This document shows, piece by piece, positions 56,496-64,000 of a stretch of DNA of 64,000 nt (position 1 is its first letter; every line of letters starts with the position of its first letter). The translations under genes and the position numbers were made by a program. The stretch is from Geobacillus vulcani PSS1. Its GTDB lineage: Bacteria > Bacillota > Bacilli > Bacillales > Anoxybacillaceae. The notes beneath the pieces are model-generated. The model made no database searches and was not told where the DNA came from. It saw only the letters and a program-made list of their open reading frames with translations. The DNA is taken from positions 2,481,001 through 2,545,000 of the forward strand of contig NZ_JPOI01000001.1 of assembly GCF_000733845.1 (NCBI RefSeq), written 5' to 3'.

Positions 56496-56692
56496 AATGG
56501 TGATTTTATGATCGATAATCGAATTTGTATGGCCAAAAGAGGGAAAGCGGGTTGTCTACAAGGCTAGTGAAAAACGAGGGTTCCTTTGGTGAGCGTACGA
56601 TTCATCAAAAAGGAAAGTGGCTGCTATATTCCTCCATTTGAAACGTACCGCAGGAAAGTAGAGATTTCGGCTAAATTTATGAATTTTTTATT

Positions 56693-56706
56693 TGAAATCG
56701 CTTACC
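56693..56706. promoter_or_regulatory. cre (CcpA)-like site in the aguE leader
   Basis: TGAAATCGCTTACC matches TGWAANCGNTNWCA at 13 of 14 positions, far inside the leader where CcpA would block elongation. Confidence 0.65.
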
Positions 56707-56809
56707 TTCCAGACCTGAAAGGGGGGATTTATTTAAAGAGACCGAGATTGCTTTCCTTACGGTGGTTGTGAGCAAGGGGGATCAAGAAAATGGGATTGGA
56801 GGGAGAAAG

Positions 56810-58453
56810 GTGTTAAAAAAGGTGTTTGCTACTTTAACGGCAACTGTGTTGGCAGCTAGCATGCTTGCGGGATGTACAGACAATGAATCCGCTTCATCCG
56901 GCGGATCTAGTGAATCAAAAGATGGAAAAGTCACGATTACAACCGTGCGTACGCTAAAAGATGATACAAAATTTCGAGACGGAGAAGATCTTAATAACAA
57001 CCCGATTACACGATGGTCGGAAAAAGAGCTAGGGATTAAATGGAAAACACTATGGACAGCTCCGAACGATGAGCAATACCACAATAAAATTCGCCTAGCC
57101 TTGTCTTCCGGTCAAAAACTGCCTGATGTATTCAAAGTATCAGATGGACAATTAATCAATGATTTAATTCGTTCAGGAAAAGTGATGTCTGTCGATGAGG
57201 CCATTGAGAAATATGCGTCACCGAGATTGAAGAAAATTTATGAGCAATTTCCCGAAGCGTTTTATCCGGCTACGGTCGACGGAAAACGTTATGGAATTCC
57301 GCGTTTTTCTGGAGGAAATGGTTCAGACTCCTTGCTTTGGATTCGCAAAGATTGGCTTGATAAGTTAGGACTCCAGCCGCCAAAAACGATTGAAGATCTT
57401 GAAAAAATTATGGATGCGTTTGTCAACAAAGACCCGGATGGAAACGGAAAAAAGGATACAATCGGCTTAACGTTGGCAAGCAAAAATGGCTTGGCGACAT
57501 GGCTGGCGGATGGCAGCTTTATTTTCGGTGCTTACGGCGATTATGTGCCAGGCTCATGGTCAAAAGGAGAAGACGGCTCTTTGGTCTATGGTTCCGTTCA
57601 ACCGTCTATGAAAAAGGCTCTAGAAAAATTGAACGAATGGTATAAAAAGGGGTGCTTGGATAAAGAAGTAGGTATTTTAGATGAACAAACGGCCATTGAA
57701 AGTTTTGTTGCTGGGAAGTCCGGGATTATTTCTGCTCCGCCTTGGGCAGCTGGTTGGCCGATCACGGACGCATTGAAAAATAATCCGGGAGCCGTAGTTG
57801 AGCCGTATCCGCTACCGAGCGGTCCGGGCGGAAAAATTGGTCGACGCGGTGAGGGATTAGTGACCGGCATGTTCTTGTTTAGTAAGGATTTTAAACATAT
57901 GGATAAATTTTTCCAATACTTAGATGAAGCTTATGCTTATGTGTACAACGACTCAAAATATTTTAAATATGGGTTGGCTGAGGGATACGATTATGTTCTA
58001 AAGGATGGAAAACCTGTTTATGACGACAAACAAATTCCAGGTGGAAGGATAGACCCGGGTGCTTATTTCATCACTGAGGCGATTCCGACGGTTCCGTATA
58101 TGCTTTATGATCTTGTAGAAGAATTGTATACAACGAAACGTCAACCGAAAAACGCCTATGAGTATACACGCATTGTAGCTCTAGGCGAATCATTTATGAA
58201 AGCGGCTACAATTGTCAATGAACAAAATCAATACCGTATTGAAAATGAATTTACAGGACCTCCAACGAAGACGATGCAAAAAAGAGGGGAATTTTTGACG
58301 AAAATGGAGCGGGAGACGTTCGCTAACATTATTTATGGTCGGGCTCCTCTTAGTGCATTTGACGAATTCGTGAAAAAATGGGAAGAATCTGGCGGTAAAG
58401 AGATTACAAAAGAAGTAAATGAATGGTATCAATCAGTAAAGAAGGCGAAGTAA
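56810..58453 (+). CDS. aguE: AguE: aldotetraouronic acid-binding lipoprotein
   Basis: A 547-residue solute-binding lipoprotein (lipobox 'SMLAGCT') of the large LplA-like class: 'DNESASSGGSSESKDGKVTITTVRTLKDDT', 'RFSGGNGSDSLLWIRKDWLDKLGL'. GTG at 56810 follows GGAGGGAGAAAG; upstream in-frame codons do not resemble a signal peptide. The following LplB-type permeases and the GH67 enzyme support methylglucuronosyl-xylo-oligosaccharides as substrate, as in strain T-6. A stem-loop follows it. Confidence 0.9.
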   Translation: MLKKVFATLTATVLAASMLAGCTDNESASSGGSSESKDGKVTITTVRTLKDDTKFRDGEDLNNNPITRWSEKELGIKWKTLWTAPNDEQYHNKIRLALSSGQKLPDVFKVSDGQLINDLIRSGKVMSVDEAIEKYASPRLKKIYEQFPEAFYPATVDGKRYGIPRFSGGNGSDSLLWIRKDWLDKLGLQPPKTIEDLEKIMDAFVNKDPDGNGKKDTIGLTLASKNGLATWLADGSFIFGAYGDYVPGSWSKGEDGSLVYGSVQPSMKKALEKLNEWYKKGCLDKEVGILDEQTAIESFVAGKSGIISAPPWAAGWPITDALKNNPGAVVEPYPLPSGPGGKIGRRGEGLVTGMFLFSKDFKHMDKFFQYLDEAYAYVYNDSKYFKYGLAEGYDYVLKDGKPVYDDKQIPGGRIDPGAYFITEAIPTVPYMLYDLVEELYTTKRQPKNAYEYTRIVALGESFMKAATIVNEQNQYRIENEFTGPPTKTMQKRGEFLTKMERETFANIIYGRAPLSAFDEFVKKWEESGGKEITKEVNEWYQSVKKAK

Positions 58454-58467
58454 CTGTTTTTGATCAT

Positions 58468-58519
58468 GGTGCGGACGGAATACAGACCGTAAACCACCGA
58501 TGTCCGCACCTGTCTTTTT
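58468..58519 (+). other. Stem-loop between aguE and aguF
   Basis: GGTGCGGAC pairs with GTCCGCACC across 25 bases that contain a smaller stem (ACGGAA..GACCGT), then TGTCTTTTT. It is probably a partial terminator between the binding protein and the permeases. Confidence 0.75.
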
Positions 58520-58559
58520 CACAAATGATGGTGCTGAGAAGTTGAAAGGGGGAGAACCG

Positions 58560-59507
58560 ATGCAGTCCGCCGTGAATGTAAAAAAGCAAACGGCCACCCT
58601 TGAAGTACAAAAAACGCCGAAAAGAAGAGGAACGTGGCAGTTGCATGCGATGTTGCTTCCAGCCCTTGCTATTGTATTCATTTTTCAGTACATTCCAATG
58701 TTTGGATTGGTGATGGCGTTTCAAGATTATGAGCCATGGCTCGGATTTTTACATTCACCTTGGGTTGGCTTCGAACACTTTAAGACCATGTTCGAATATG
58801 AAGATGCCCGACAAGTCATATGGAATACGTTGGTTATTTCTACTCTTAAGATCATCTTTAATCTTGGGGTGCCACTGACCTTTGCATTGCTGCTCAATGA
58901 AGTGTATATGATGAAGTTTAAACGAACAGTTCAAACGATAGTATATTTACCACATTTTTTATCCTGGGTCATTCTTGGGGGAATTTTGATTGATATGCTT
59001 TCGCCTGAAGGGGGAATTGTCAATCGTTTTTTATCCTTGTTTGGTGTACAACCGATTTTCTTTCTCGGTGATAATGATTGGTTTCGCACAGTCGTTGTCG
59101 TGACTGATATTTGGAAAGAATGTGGATTCAATACGATCGTGTTTTTAGCTGCTCTTACTTCAATCAATCCGTCGTTGTATGAAGCCGCCATTGTGGATGG
59201 GGCGAATCGCTGGCAGCAAACCATTTACATTACGTTGCCTTCCATGTTGCCGATTATTATCGTTGTGGGGACTTTATCGTTAGGAAACATTTTAAATGCT
59301 GGGTTTGACCAAATTTTAAACTTGTATAACCCCCTTGTTTACAAAACGGGCGATATTATTGACACGTACGTTTACCGCGTTGGTCTTTTAAACGGGGATT
59401 TTAGCTATGCGACGGCCGTTGGGTTATTTAAATCGATCATTAGCTTTATTTTAGTGGTGATAGGATATCGCCTTGCTTATAAGTATGCCAACTATAAAAT
59501 CTTTTAA
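58560..59507 (+). CDS. aguF: AguF: ABC permease (LplB-like)
   Basis: A 315-residue permease with six helices and the EAA loop 'SLYEAAIVDGANRWQQTIYITLPSML'. The LplB-type N-terminal 'LHAMLLPALAIVFIFQYIPMFGLVMAFQDY' is typical. ATG 58560 follows AAGGGGGAGAACCG. It forms the aldouronate channel with AguG; the ATPase must be encoded elsewhere. Confidence 0.92.
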   Translation: MQSAVNVKKQTATLEVQKTPKRRGTWQLHAMLLPALAIVFIFQYIPMFGLVMAFQDYEPWLGFLHSPWVGFEHFKTMFEYEDARQVIWNTLVISTLKIIFNLGVPLTFALLLNEVYMMKFKRTVQTIVYLPHFLSWVILGGILIDMLSPEGGIVNRFLSLFGVQPIFFLGDNDWFRTVVVVTDIWKECGFNTIVFLAALTSINPSLYEAAIVDGANRWQQTIYITLPSMLPIIIVVGTLSLGNILNAGFDQILNLYNPLVYKTGDIIDTYVYRVGLLNGDFSYATAVGLFKSIISFILVVIGYRLAYKYANYKIF

Positions 59508-59521
59508 GGGAGGGGAGGCAT

Positions 59522-60412
59522 ATGAATCATCATTATCAAAAAAGCTTGTCCTACAAAATATTTACTATTTTTAACTATACCTTTTTAACGGTTGCTGCGT
59601 TGCTTTGTATTTTGCCTCTTATTCATATTTTAGCTGTTTCTTTTAGCGGCAGCGCAGCAGCAACGGCCAATTTGGTCGGGTTTTGGCCTGTCGATTTTAC
59701 GCTAGATGCGTACGAAAAAACGATTGGAAACGAAAACTTTTTGCGCTCTCTCTGGAATTCGTTTTTACGGGTCGTATTAGGGACAGCCATTTCCATGGCC
59801 GTTATGTTGTGTGCAGCCTATCCGTTGTCCAAAAGTGACAAGGCATTTCGCGGACGAAAAATTTATATGTGGTTTTTCGTTTTTACGATGCTGTTCCATG
59901 GCGGGCTTGTACCGACCTATATGGTTGTGACAAAGCTTGGGTTGACGGATACGATTTGGGCGCTTATTTTGCCGTCTGCCGTCAGTTCGTTCAACTTAAT
60001 CTTGCTTGTGAATTTTTTCCGTACTTCAGTGCCCAAATCGCTTGAGGAAGCTGCTTTGATGGACGGAGCAAATCACTTTACGATTTTTTGGAAAATTTAT
60101 TTACCGATTTCTGTTCCAGCGATTGCGACGATTTCGCTGTTTACGATGGTATTCCATTGGAATTCATGGTTTGACGGGATGATTTATATGTCCGATGTTA
60201 AGCATTACCCGTTGTCGACTTTCTTGCAAACGATTATTGTCCAACAAGATTTTACCAAAATGAGTGTTGACGCAGAAACGTTGCAAAATTTGTCTGAACG
60301 GACGGTAAAAGCCGCGCAAATTTTTATCGCAGCGTTGCCGATGCTGATCGTTTATCCGTTTGTGCAAAAGTTTTTCGTCAAAGGGATTGTCTTAGGGGCG
60401 GAAAAGGAATAA
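59522..60412 (+). CDS. aguG: AguG: ABC permease (LplC-like)
   Basis: A 296-residue permease with six helices. EAA loop: 'SLEEAALMDGANHFTIFWKIYLPISVPA'; C-terminus 'QKFFVKGIVLGAEKE' as in LplC/YtcP permeases. GGGAGGGGAGGCAT precedes the ATG, 15 bases after aguF. The alpha-glucuronidase gene follows 15 bases later. Confidence 0.92.
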   Translation: MNHHYQKSLSYKIFTIFNYTFLTVAALLCILPLIHILAVSFSGSAAATANLVGFWPVDFTLDAYEKTIGNENFLRSLWNSFLRVVLGTAISMAVMLCAAYPLSKSDKAFRGRKIYMWFFVFTMLFHGGLVPTYMVVTKLGLTDTIWALILPSAVSSFNLILLVNFFRTSVPKSLEEAALMDGANHFTIFWKIYLPISVPAIATISLFTMVFHWNSWFDGMIYMSDVKHYPLSTFLQTIIVQQDFTKMSVDAETLQNLSERTVKAAQIFIAALPMLIVYPFVQKFFVKGIVLGAEKE

Positions 60413-60427
60413 GAGGGGGAAGTGAAC

Positions 60428-62482
60428 ATGGTAACGGAATACGAACCTTGCTGGCTAAGATATGCGAAAAATGATCAGTATGAAGATAATCAATCGCTGT
60501 TTACAACGATCGTAGCAAAAGGAGAGTCTCCGATCTTCGGTGCTGCAGTCGAAGAGTTACGAACTGGCATCATATCGATGTTTGGTTGTGAGCCGCAAGT
60601 GGTGCGGGAGGCGAAACAAACAAGCTTCATTTGGCTTGGCACATTTGACGATGAGGAGTTGAAACATCAATCGCGCGACAGGGAAAGGGCAACGATTATT
60701 CATCCAGAAGGATATGTCATCCGCTCCGACGTCCGTAATGGGCAATCACGCATCTACATCGTCGGGCGGACAGACAAAGGTGTTTTGTATGCGGTGTTTC
60801 ATTTCCTCCGTCTATTGCAGATGAAAGAGAATGTGGACGATGTATCGATCGTCGAGCAGCCAAGCAATAAATTGCGCATGATCAATCATTGGGACAACAT
60901 GGACGGCAGCATTGAACGCGGATATGCCGGACAATCCATTTTCTTTGTCGACGGTCAGTTTGTGAAACAAAAACAGCGGATCAAAGACTATGCTCGGTTG
61001 CTTGCCTCGGTTGGTATCAATGCCATTTCGATCAATAATGTGAATGTTCACAAACTGGAAACCAAATTAATTACGGAAGAGTTTTTGCCGGAAGTGGCGC
61101 AAGTGGCTGATATTTTTCGAATGTATGGCATCAAATTGTTTTTGAGCATTAACTATGCCAGCCCTGTAGAAATTGGAGGACTTTCGACCGCGGATCCGCT
61201 TGATTGGGATGTACAGCGGTGGTGGAAGGAGACGGCGGCGCGGATTTACCGTTACATCCCTGATTTTGGCGGCTTCGTCGTTAAGGCCGATTCCGAGTTT
61301 CGCCCGGGCCCGTTCACCTATGGACGCAGCCATGCGGAAGGGGCCAATATGTTGGCAGAGGCGTTGGCGCCGTTTGGCGGCCTCGTTGTTTGGAGATGTT
61401 TCGTATATAACTGTCAGCAAGACTGGCGTGATCGAACGACCGATCGGGCCAAAGCGGCGTATGATCACTTCAAACCGCTCGATGGACAGTTTCGCGAGAA
61501 TGTCGTCTTGCAAATTAAGAACGGTCCCATGGATTTTCAAGTAAGGGAGCCGGTTTCTCCGTTGTTCGGGGCCATGCCGAAAACGAATCAAATGATGGAA
61601 GTGCAAATTACTCAAGAATACACGGGGCAACAAAAGCATTTATGTTTCTTGATTCCTCAGTGGAAAGAAGTGCTTGATTTTGATACGTATGCGAAAGGAA
61701 AAGGATCGGAAGTAAAAAAGGTCATTGGCGGCTCGCTATTTGGCTATCAATATAGCGGGATGGCGGGGGTATCCAATATTGGAAATGACCCAAACTGGAC
61801 CGGGCATACATTGGCGCAAGCGAACTTGTACGGATTTGGGCGGCTCGCTTGGAATCCGGATTTGTCTGCCGAAGAGATTGCCCGCGAATGGATTGTGCAA
61901 ACGTTTGGGGACGATCCAGACGTGATTGCGACGATCTGTTGGATGCTTCTTGCTTCTTGGAACATCTATGAAAATTACACCTCTCCGCTCGGTGTTGGTT
62001 GGATGGTGAACCCGGGGCACCATTACGGGCCAAATGTGGACGGATATGAATACTCACACTGGGGAACGTACCACTATGCTGACCGTGATGGAATCGGAGT
62101 GGATCGGACAGTTGCGACAGGGACCGGATATACGGCGCAATATTTTCCGGAGAATGCGGCGATGTATGAATCGCTAGATACGTGTCCTGATGAGCTGCTT
62201 TTATTTTTCCATCACGTTCCGTACACGCATCGGCTGCACTCTGGAGAAACAGTGATTCAACACATTTACAATACGCATTTTGAAGGGGTTGAGCAGGCGG
62301 AACAGTTAAAGAAATGTTGGGAACGGCTCGAGGGGAAAATGGACGCGAAACGGTACCAGGATGTATTGGAACGGTTGACGATGCAAGTGGAGCATGCCAA
62401 AGAGTGGCGCGATGTCATTAATACGTATTTTTATCGAAAGTCAGGGATCGATGATCAATATGGCCGGAAAATTTATCGATGA
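60428..62482 (+). CDS. aguA: Alpha-glucuronidase GH67
   Basis: A 684-residue intracellular enzyme that removes 4-O-methylglucuronic acid from the end of short xylo-oligosaccharides. Long stretches agree with the T-6 enzyme, including '[15 protein letters not shown]', the acid region '[17 protein letters not shown]', and '[17 protein letters not shown]', which holds the carboxylates of the base site. ATG 60428 sits 7 bases after GAGGGGGA; a GTG at 60422 is too close to that site. It is cotranscribed with aguEFG and followed directly by xynB1. Confidence 0.95.
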   Translation: MVTEYEPCWLRYAKNDQYEDNQSLFTTIVAKGESPIFGAAVEELRTGIISMFGCEPQVVREAKQTSFIWLGTFDDEELKHQSRDRERATIIHPEGYVIRSDVRNGQSRIYIVGRTDKGVLYAVFHFLRLLQMKENVDDVSIVEQPSNKLRMINHWDNMDGSIERGYAGQSIFFVDGQFVKQKQRIKDYARLLASVGINAISINNVNVHKLETKLITEEFLPEVAQVADIFRMYGIKLFLSINYASPVEIGGLSTADPLDWDVQRWWKETAARIYRYIPDFGGFVVKADSEFRPGPFTYGRSHAEGANMLAEALAPFGGLVVWRCFVYNCQQDWRDRTTDRAKAAYDHFKPLDGQFRENVVLQIKNGPMDFQVREPVSPLFGAMPKTNQMMEVQITQEYTGQQKHLCFLIPQWKEVLDFDTYAKGKGSEVKKVIGGSLFGYQYSGMAGVSNIGNDPNWTGHTLAQANLYGFGRLAWNPDLSAEEIAREWIVQTFGDDPDVIATICWMLLASWNIYENYTSPLGVGWMVNPGHHYGPNVDGYEYSHWGTYHYADRDGIGVDRTVATGTGYTAQYFPENAAMYESLDTCPDELLLFFHHVPYTHRLHSGETVIQHIYNTHFEGVEQAEQLKKCWERLEGKMDAKRYQDVLERLTMQVEHAKEWRDVINTYFYRKSGIDDQYGRKIYR

Positions 62483-62496
62483 ATGGGGGAGAATTC

Positions 62497-64000
62497 ATGA
62501 AAGTGATCCACGTGCCTACCAACGGGAAAGAGCAGTTTAAAAAGAACTGGAAATTTTGTGTTGGCACTGGGCGGCTTGGCCTCGCCTTGCAAAAAGAGTA
62601 TCTCGATCATTTAAAGCTCGTGCAAGAGAAGATCGGATTTCAATACATCCGCGGTCACGGGCTGCTTTCCGATGATGTCGGAATTTACCGGGAAGTCGAA
62701 ATCGACGGGGAAATGAGGCCGTTTTATAACTTTACGTATATCGATCGGATTTTCGATTCGTATTTAGCTTTGAACATTCGTCCATTTGTTGAGCTCGGAT
62801 TTATGCCCTATGCGCTTGCGTCAGGAGACCAAACCGTTTTTTATTGGAAAGGCAATGTTACCCCGCCAAAAGATTATGACAAATGGCGAGATCTCATTGT
62901 GGCAGTCGTTTCCCATTTTGTAGAGCGGTACGGAATCGAGGAAGTGCGGACATGGCCGTTTGAAGTATGGAACGAGCCTAATTTAGTAAATTTTTGGAAG
63001 GATGCGGATAAGGAAGCGTATTTCAAGCTTTATGAAGTAACAGCGAGAGCGGTAAAAAGCGTCGATCCACATCTGCAAGTAGGGGGACCGGCCATTTGTG
63101 GAGGAAGCGATGAATGGATTACGGACTTTCTTTGCTTCTGCGCTGAACGGAAAGTGCCGGTGGATTTTGTCAGCCGACATGCTTATACGTCGAAAGCCCC
63201 GCATAAGAAAACGTTTGAGTATTACTATCAAGAGCTGGAGCCGCCTGAAGATATGCTAGAGCAATTCAAAGCGGTGCGCGAGCGGATTCGCCAGTCTCCT
63301 TTTCCGCATTTACCGTTGCATATTACGGAATATAATACGTCATACAGTCCGATCAACCCGATTCATGACACGGCGCTCAATGCCGCCTACATCGCTCGCA
63401 TTTTGAGCGAAGGGGGAGATTACGTTGACTCGTTTTCGTATTGGACGTTTAGCGATGTGTTTGAGGAGATGGATGTGCCGAAAGCATTATTCCACGGCGG
63501 ATTCGGTTTAGTGGCGCTTCATTCGATTCCAAAACCAACCTTTCATGCATTCACGTTCTTTCAAGCTCTCGGTGAAGAGTTGCTTTATCGCGATTCGAAC
63601 ATGATCGTGACAAAGCGAAAAGACGGGTCGATCGCTGCTGTGCTATGGAACTTAGTCATGGAGAAAGGGGAGGAATGGGTCGAAGAGATGCAGCTAGTCA
63701 TTCCCGTTCCGTTTTCCGTAGCGTTTGTCAAACAACAAACGGTGAATGAGCAGTACGGAAACCCTTGGAGGGTTTGGAAGCAGATGGGACGGCCTCGCTT
63801 TCCAAACCGGCAAGCAGTGGAAACGTTGCGACAAGTCGCGCGTCCTCATGTCTCGACAGAGCAAAAAAAGGCAACGGATGGCATGATTCACTTATCTATC
63901 GCTCTATCCAAAAATGAAGTGACGTTAATTGAGATTGAACACGTTCGCGATGAAACAAGCACCTATGTCGGTTTAGATGATAGTGAAATGACAGCGTACT
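62497..64000 (+). CDS. xynB1: Beta-xylosidase GH39 (XynB1), 3' end cut by window
   Basis: An intracellular beta-xylosidase of family GH39. The frame runs open from ATG 62497 (after GGGGGAGAATTC) to the last base, about 501 codons. The acid/base E160 is in '[13 protein letters not shown]' and the nucleophile glutamate in '[17 protein letters not shown]'. The last visible residues '[12 protein letters not shown]' are close to the C-terminus of the 500-odd-residue family, so only a few codons and the stop are missing. With AguA it completes breakdown of glucuronoxylan fragments to xylose. Confidence 0.94.
   Translation, partial: MKVIHVPTNGKEQFKKNWKFCVGTGRLGLALQKEYLDHLKLVQEKIGFQYIRGHGLLSDDVGIYREVEIDGEMRPFYNFTYIDRIFDSYLALNIRPFVELGFMPYALASGDQTVFYWKGNVTPPKDYDKWRDLIVAVVSHFVERYGIEEVRTWPFEVWNEPNLVNFWKDADKEAYFKLYEVTARAVKSVDPHLQVGGPAICGGSDEWITDFLCFCAERKVPVDFVSRHAYTSKAPHKKTFEYYYQELEPPEDMLEQFKAVRERIRQSPFPHLPLHITEYNTSYSPINPIHDTALNAAYIARILSEGGDYVDSFSYWTFSDVFEEMDVPKALFHGGFGLVALHSIPKPTFHAFTFFQALGEELLYRDSNMIVTKRKDGSIAAVLWNLVMEKGEEWVEEMQLVIPVPFSVAFVKQQTVNEQYGNPWRVWKQMGRPRFPNRQAVETLRQVARPHVSTEQKKATDGMIHLSIALSKNEVTLIEIEHVRDETSTYVGLDDSEMTAY

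Larger units (their letters stand above)
56067..56809 (+). other. Non-coding region and long leader before aguE
   Basis: After the repeat come a hairpin (56077-56113), a sigma-A promoter (56143-56171), a palindromic operator (56182-56195), two tandem structured repeat units (56251-56475), a second operator-like site (56484-56495), and a cre-like site (56693-56706). The leader from the promoter to aguE would be about 630 bases. Short ORFs inside show no family features. Confidence 0.7.

Noticed and set aside
56586..56771. 61-codon plus-strand ORF before aguE
   Set aside because: No ribosome site, no family features, contains the cre-like site.
61067..61639. 190-codon minus-strand ORF inside aguA
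   Set aside because: Complete overlap with a well-recognised GH67 gene; composition reflects the other strand.

Overview
The window looks like a chromosome segment of a thermophilic Gram-positive bacillus of the Geobacillus/Parageobacillus group. The basis is strong AGGAGG-type ribosome sites, frequent GTG/TTG starts, CcpA-type cre boxes, AraR-type operators, and a hemicellulose-utilisation island whose gene order and proteins resemble what I recall of Geobacillus stearothermophilus T-6. No rRNA, tRNA, CRISPR array, prophage or intact insertion sequence was seen.

Region 1 (1-5.5 kb): the distal end of a urease operon (ureF, cut by the window edge, then ureG, ureD and the nickel permease ureH), a terminator, a divergent acetyltransferase and D-serine ammonia-lyase, and a decayed maltose acetyltransferase gene whose 3' end runs into a 134-bp repeat. 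An inverted copy of that repeat lies about 50 kb away.

Region 2 (5.5-18.9 kb): an apparently sigma-54-controlled nitrogen/carbon catabolic locus. A PAS-AAA+-Fis activator sits between two gene sets. The leftward set is ureohydrolase, aldehyde dehydrogenase, NCS1 permease, nitrilase-fold amidase and cyclase-family hydrolase. The rightward set is two class III aminotransferases, a sodium:solute symporter and a second aldehyde dehydrogenase. Three matches to the -24/-12 promoter (GG-N10-GC) lie in front of the ureohydrolase and of each aminotransferase. Together the enzymes could take agmatine or another guanidino compound through an amine or GABA to succinate; the urea released could be used by the urease encoded next door. 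The substrate is an inference.

Region 3 (18.9-21.8 kb): a lone membrane GT39 glycosyltransferase, an enoyl-CoA hydratase with a FadR-like box, and a non-coding stretch with structured repeats.

Region 4 (21.8-44.9 kb): the L-arabinose/arabinan system. It holds a three-component sensor (araPST), the arabinose ABC importer (araEGH), the repressor araR, the catabolic operon araDBA, a markedly AT-rich arabino-oligosaccharide importer (abnEFJ), and then abfA, an oxidoreductase, a mutarotase, araL and araM. AraR-type operators lie before araE, araD and abnE.

Region 5 (44.9-64 kb): the xylan/glucuronoxylan system. It holds the two-component system xynDC, the xylo-oligosaccharide importer xynEFG, a second mutarotase nearly identical to the first over most of its length, a cytoplasmic polysaccharide deacetylase, the GH52 xylosidase xynB2, the intracellular GH10 xylanase xynA2, the aldotetraouronate importer aguEFG, the GH67 alpha-glucuronidase aguA, and the GH39 xylosidase xynB1 (cut by the window end). 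All glycosidases here lack signal peptides, so the window encodes uptake and intracellular breakdown of oligosaccharides; secreted depolymerases must lie elsewhere.
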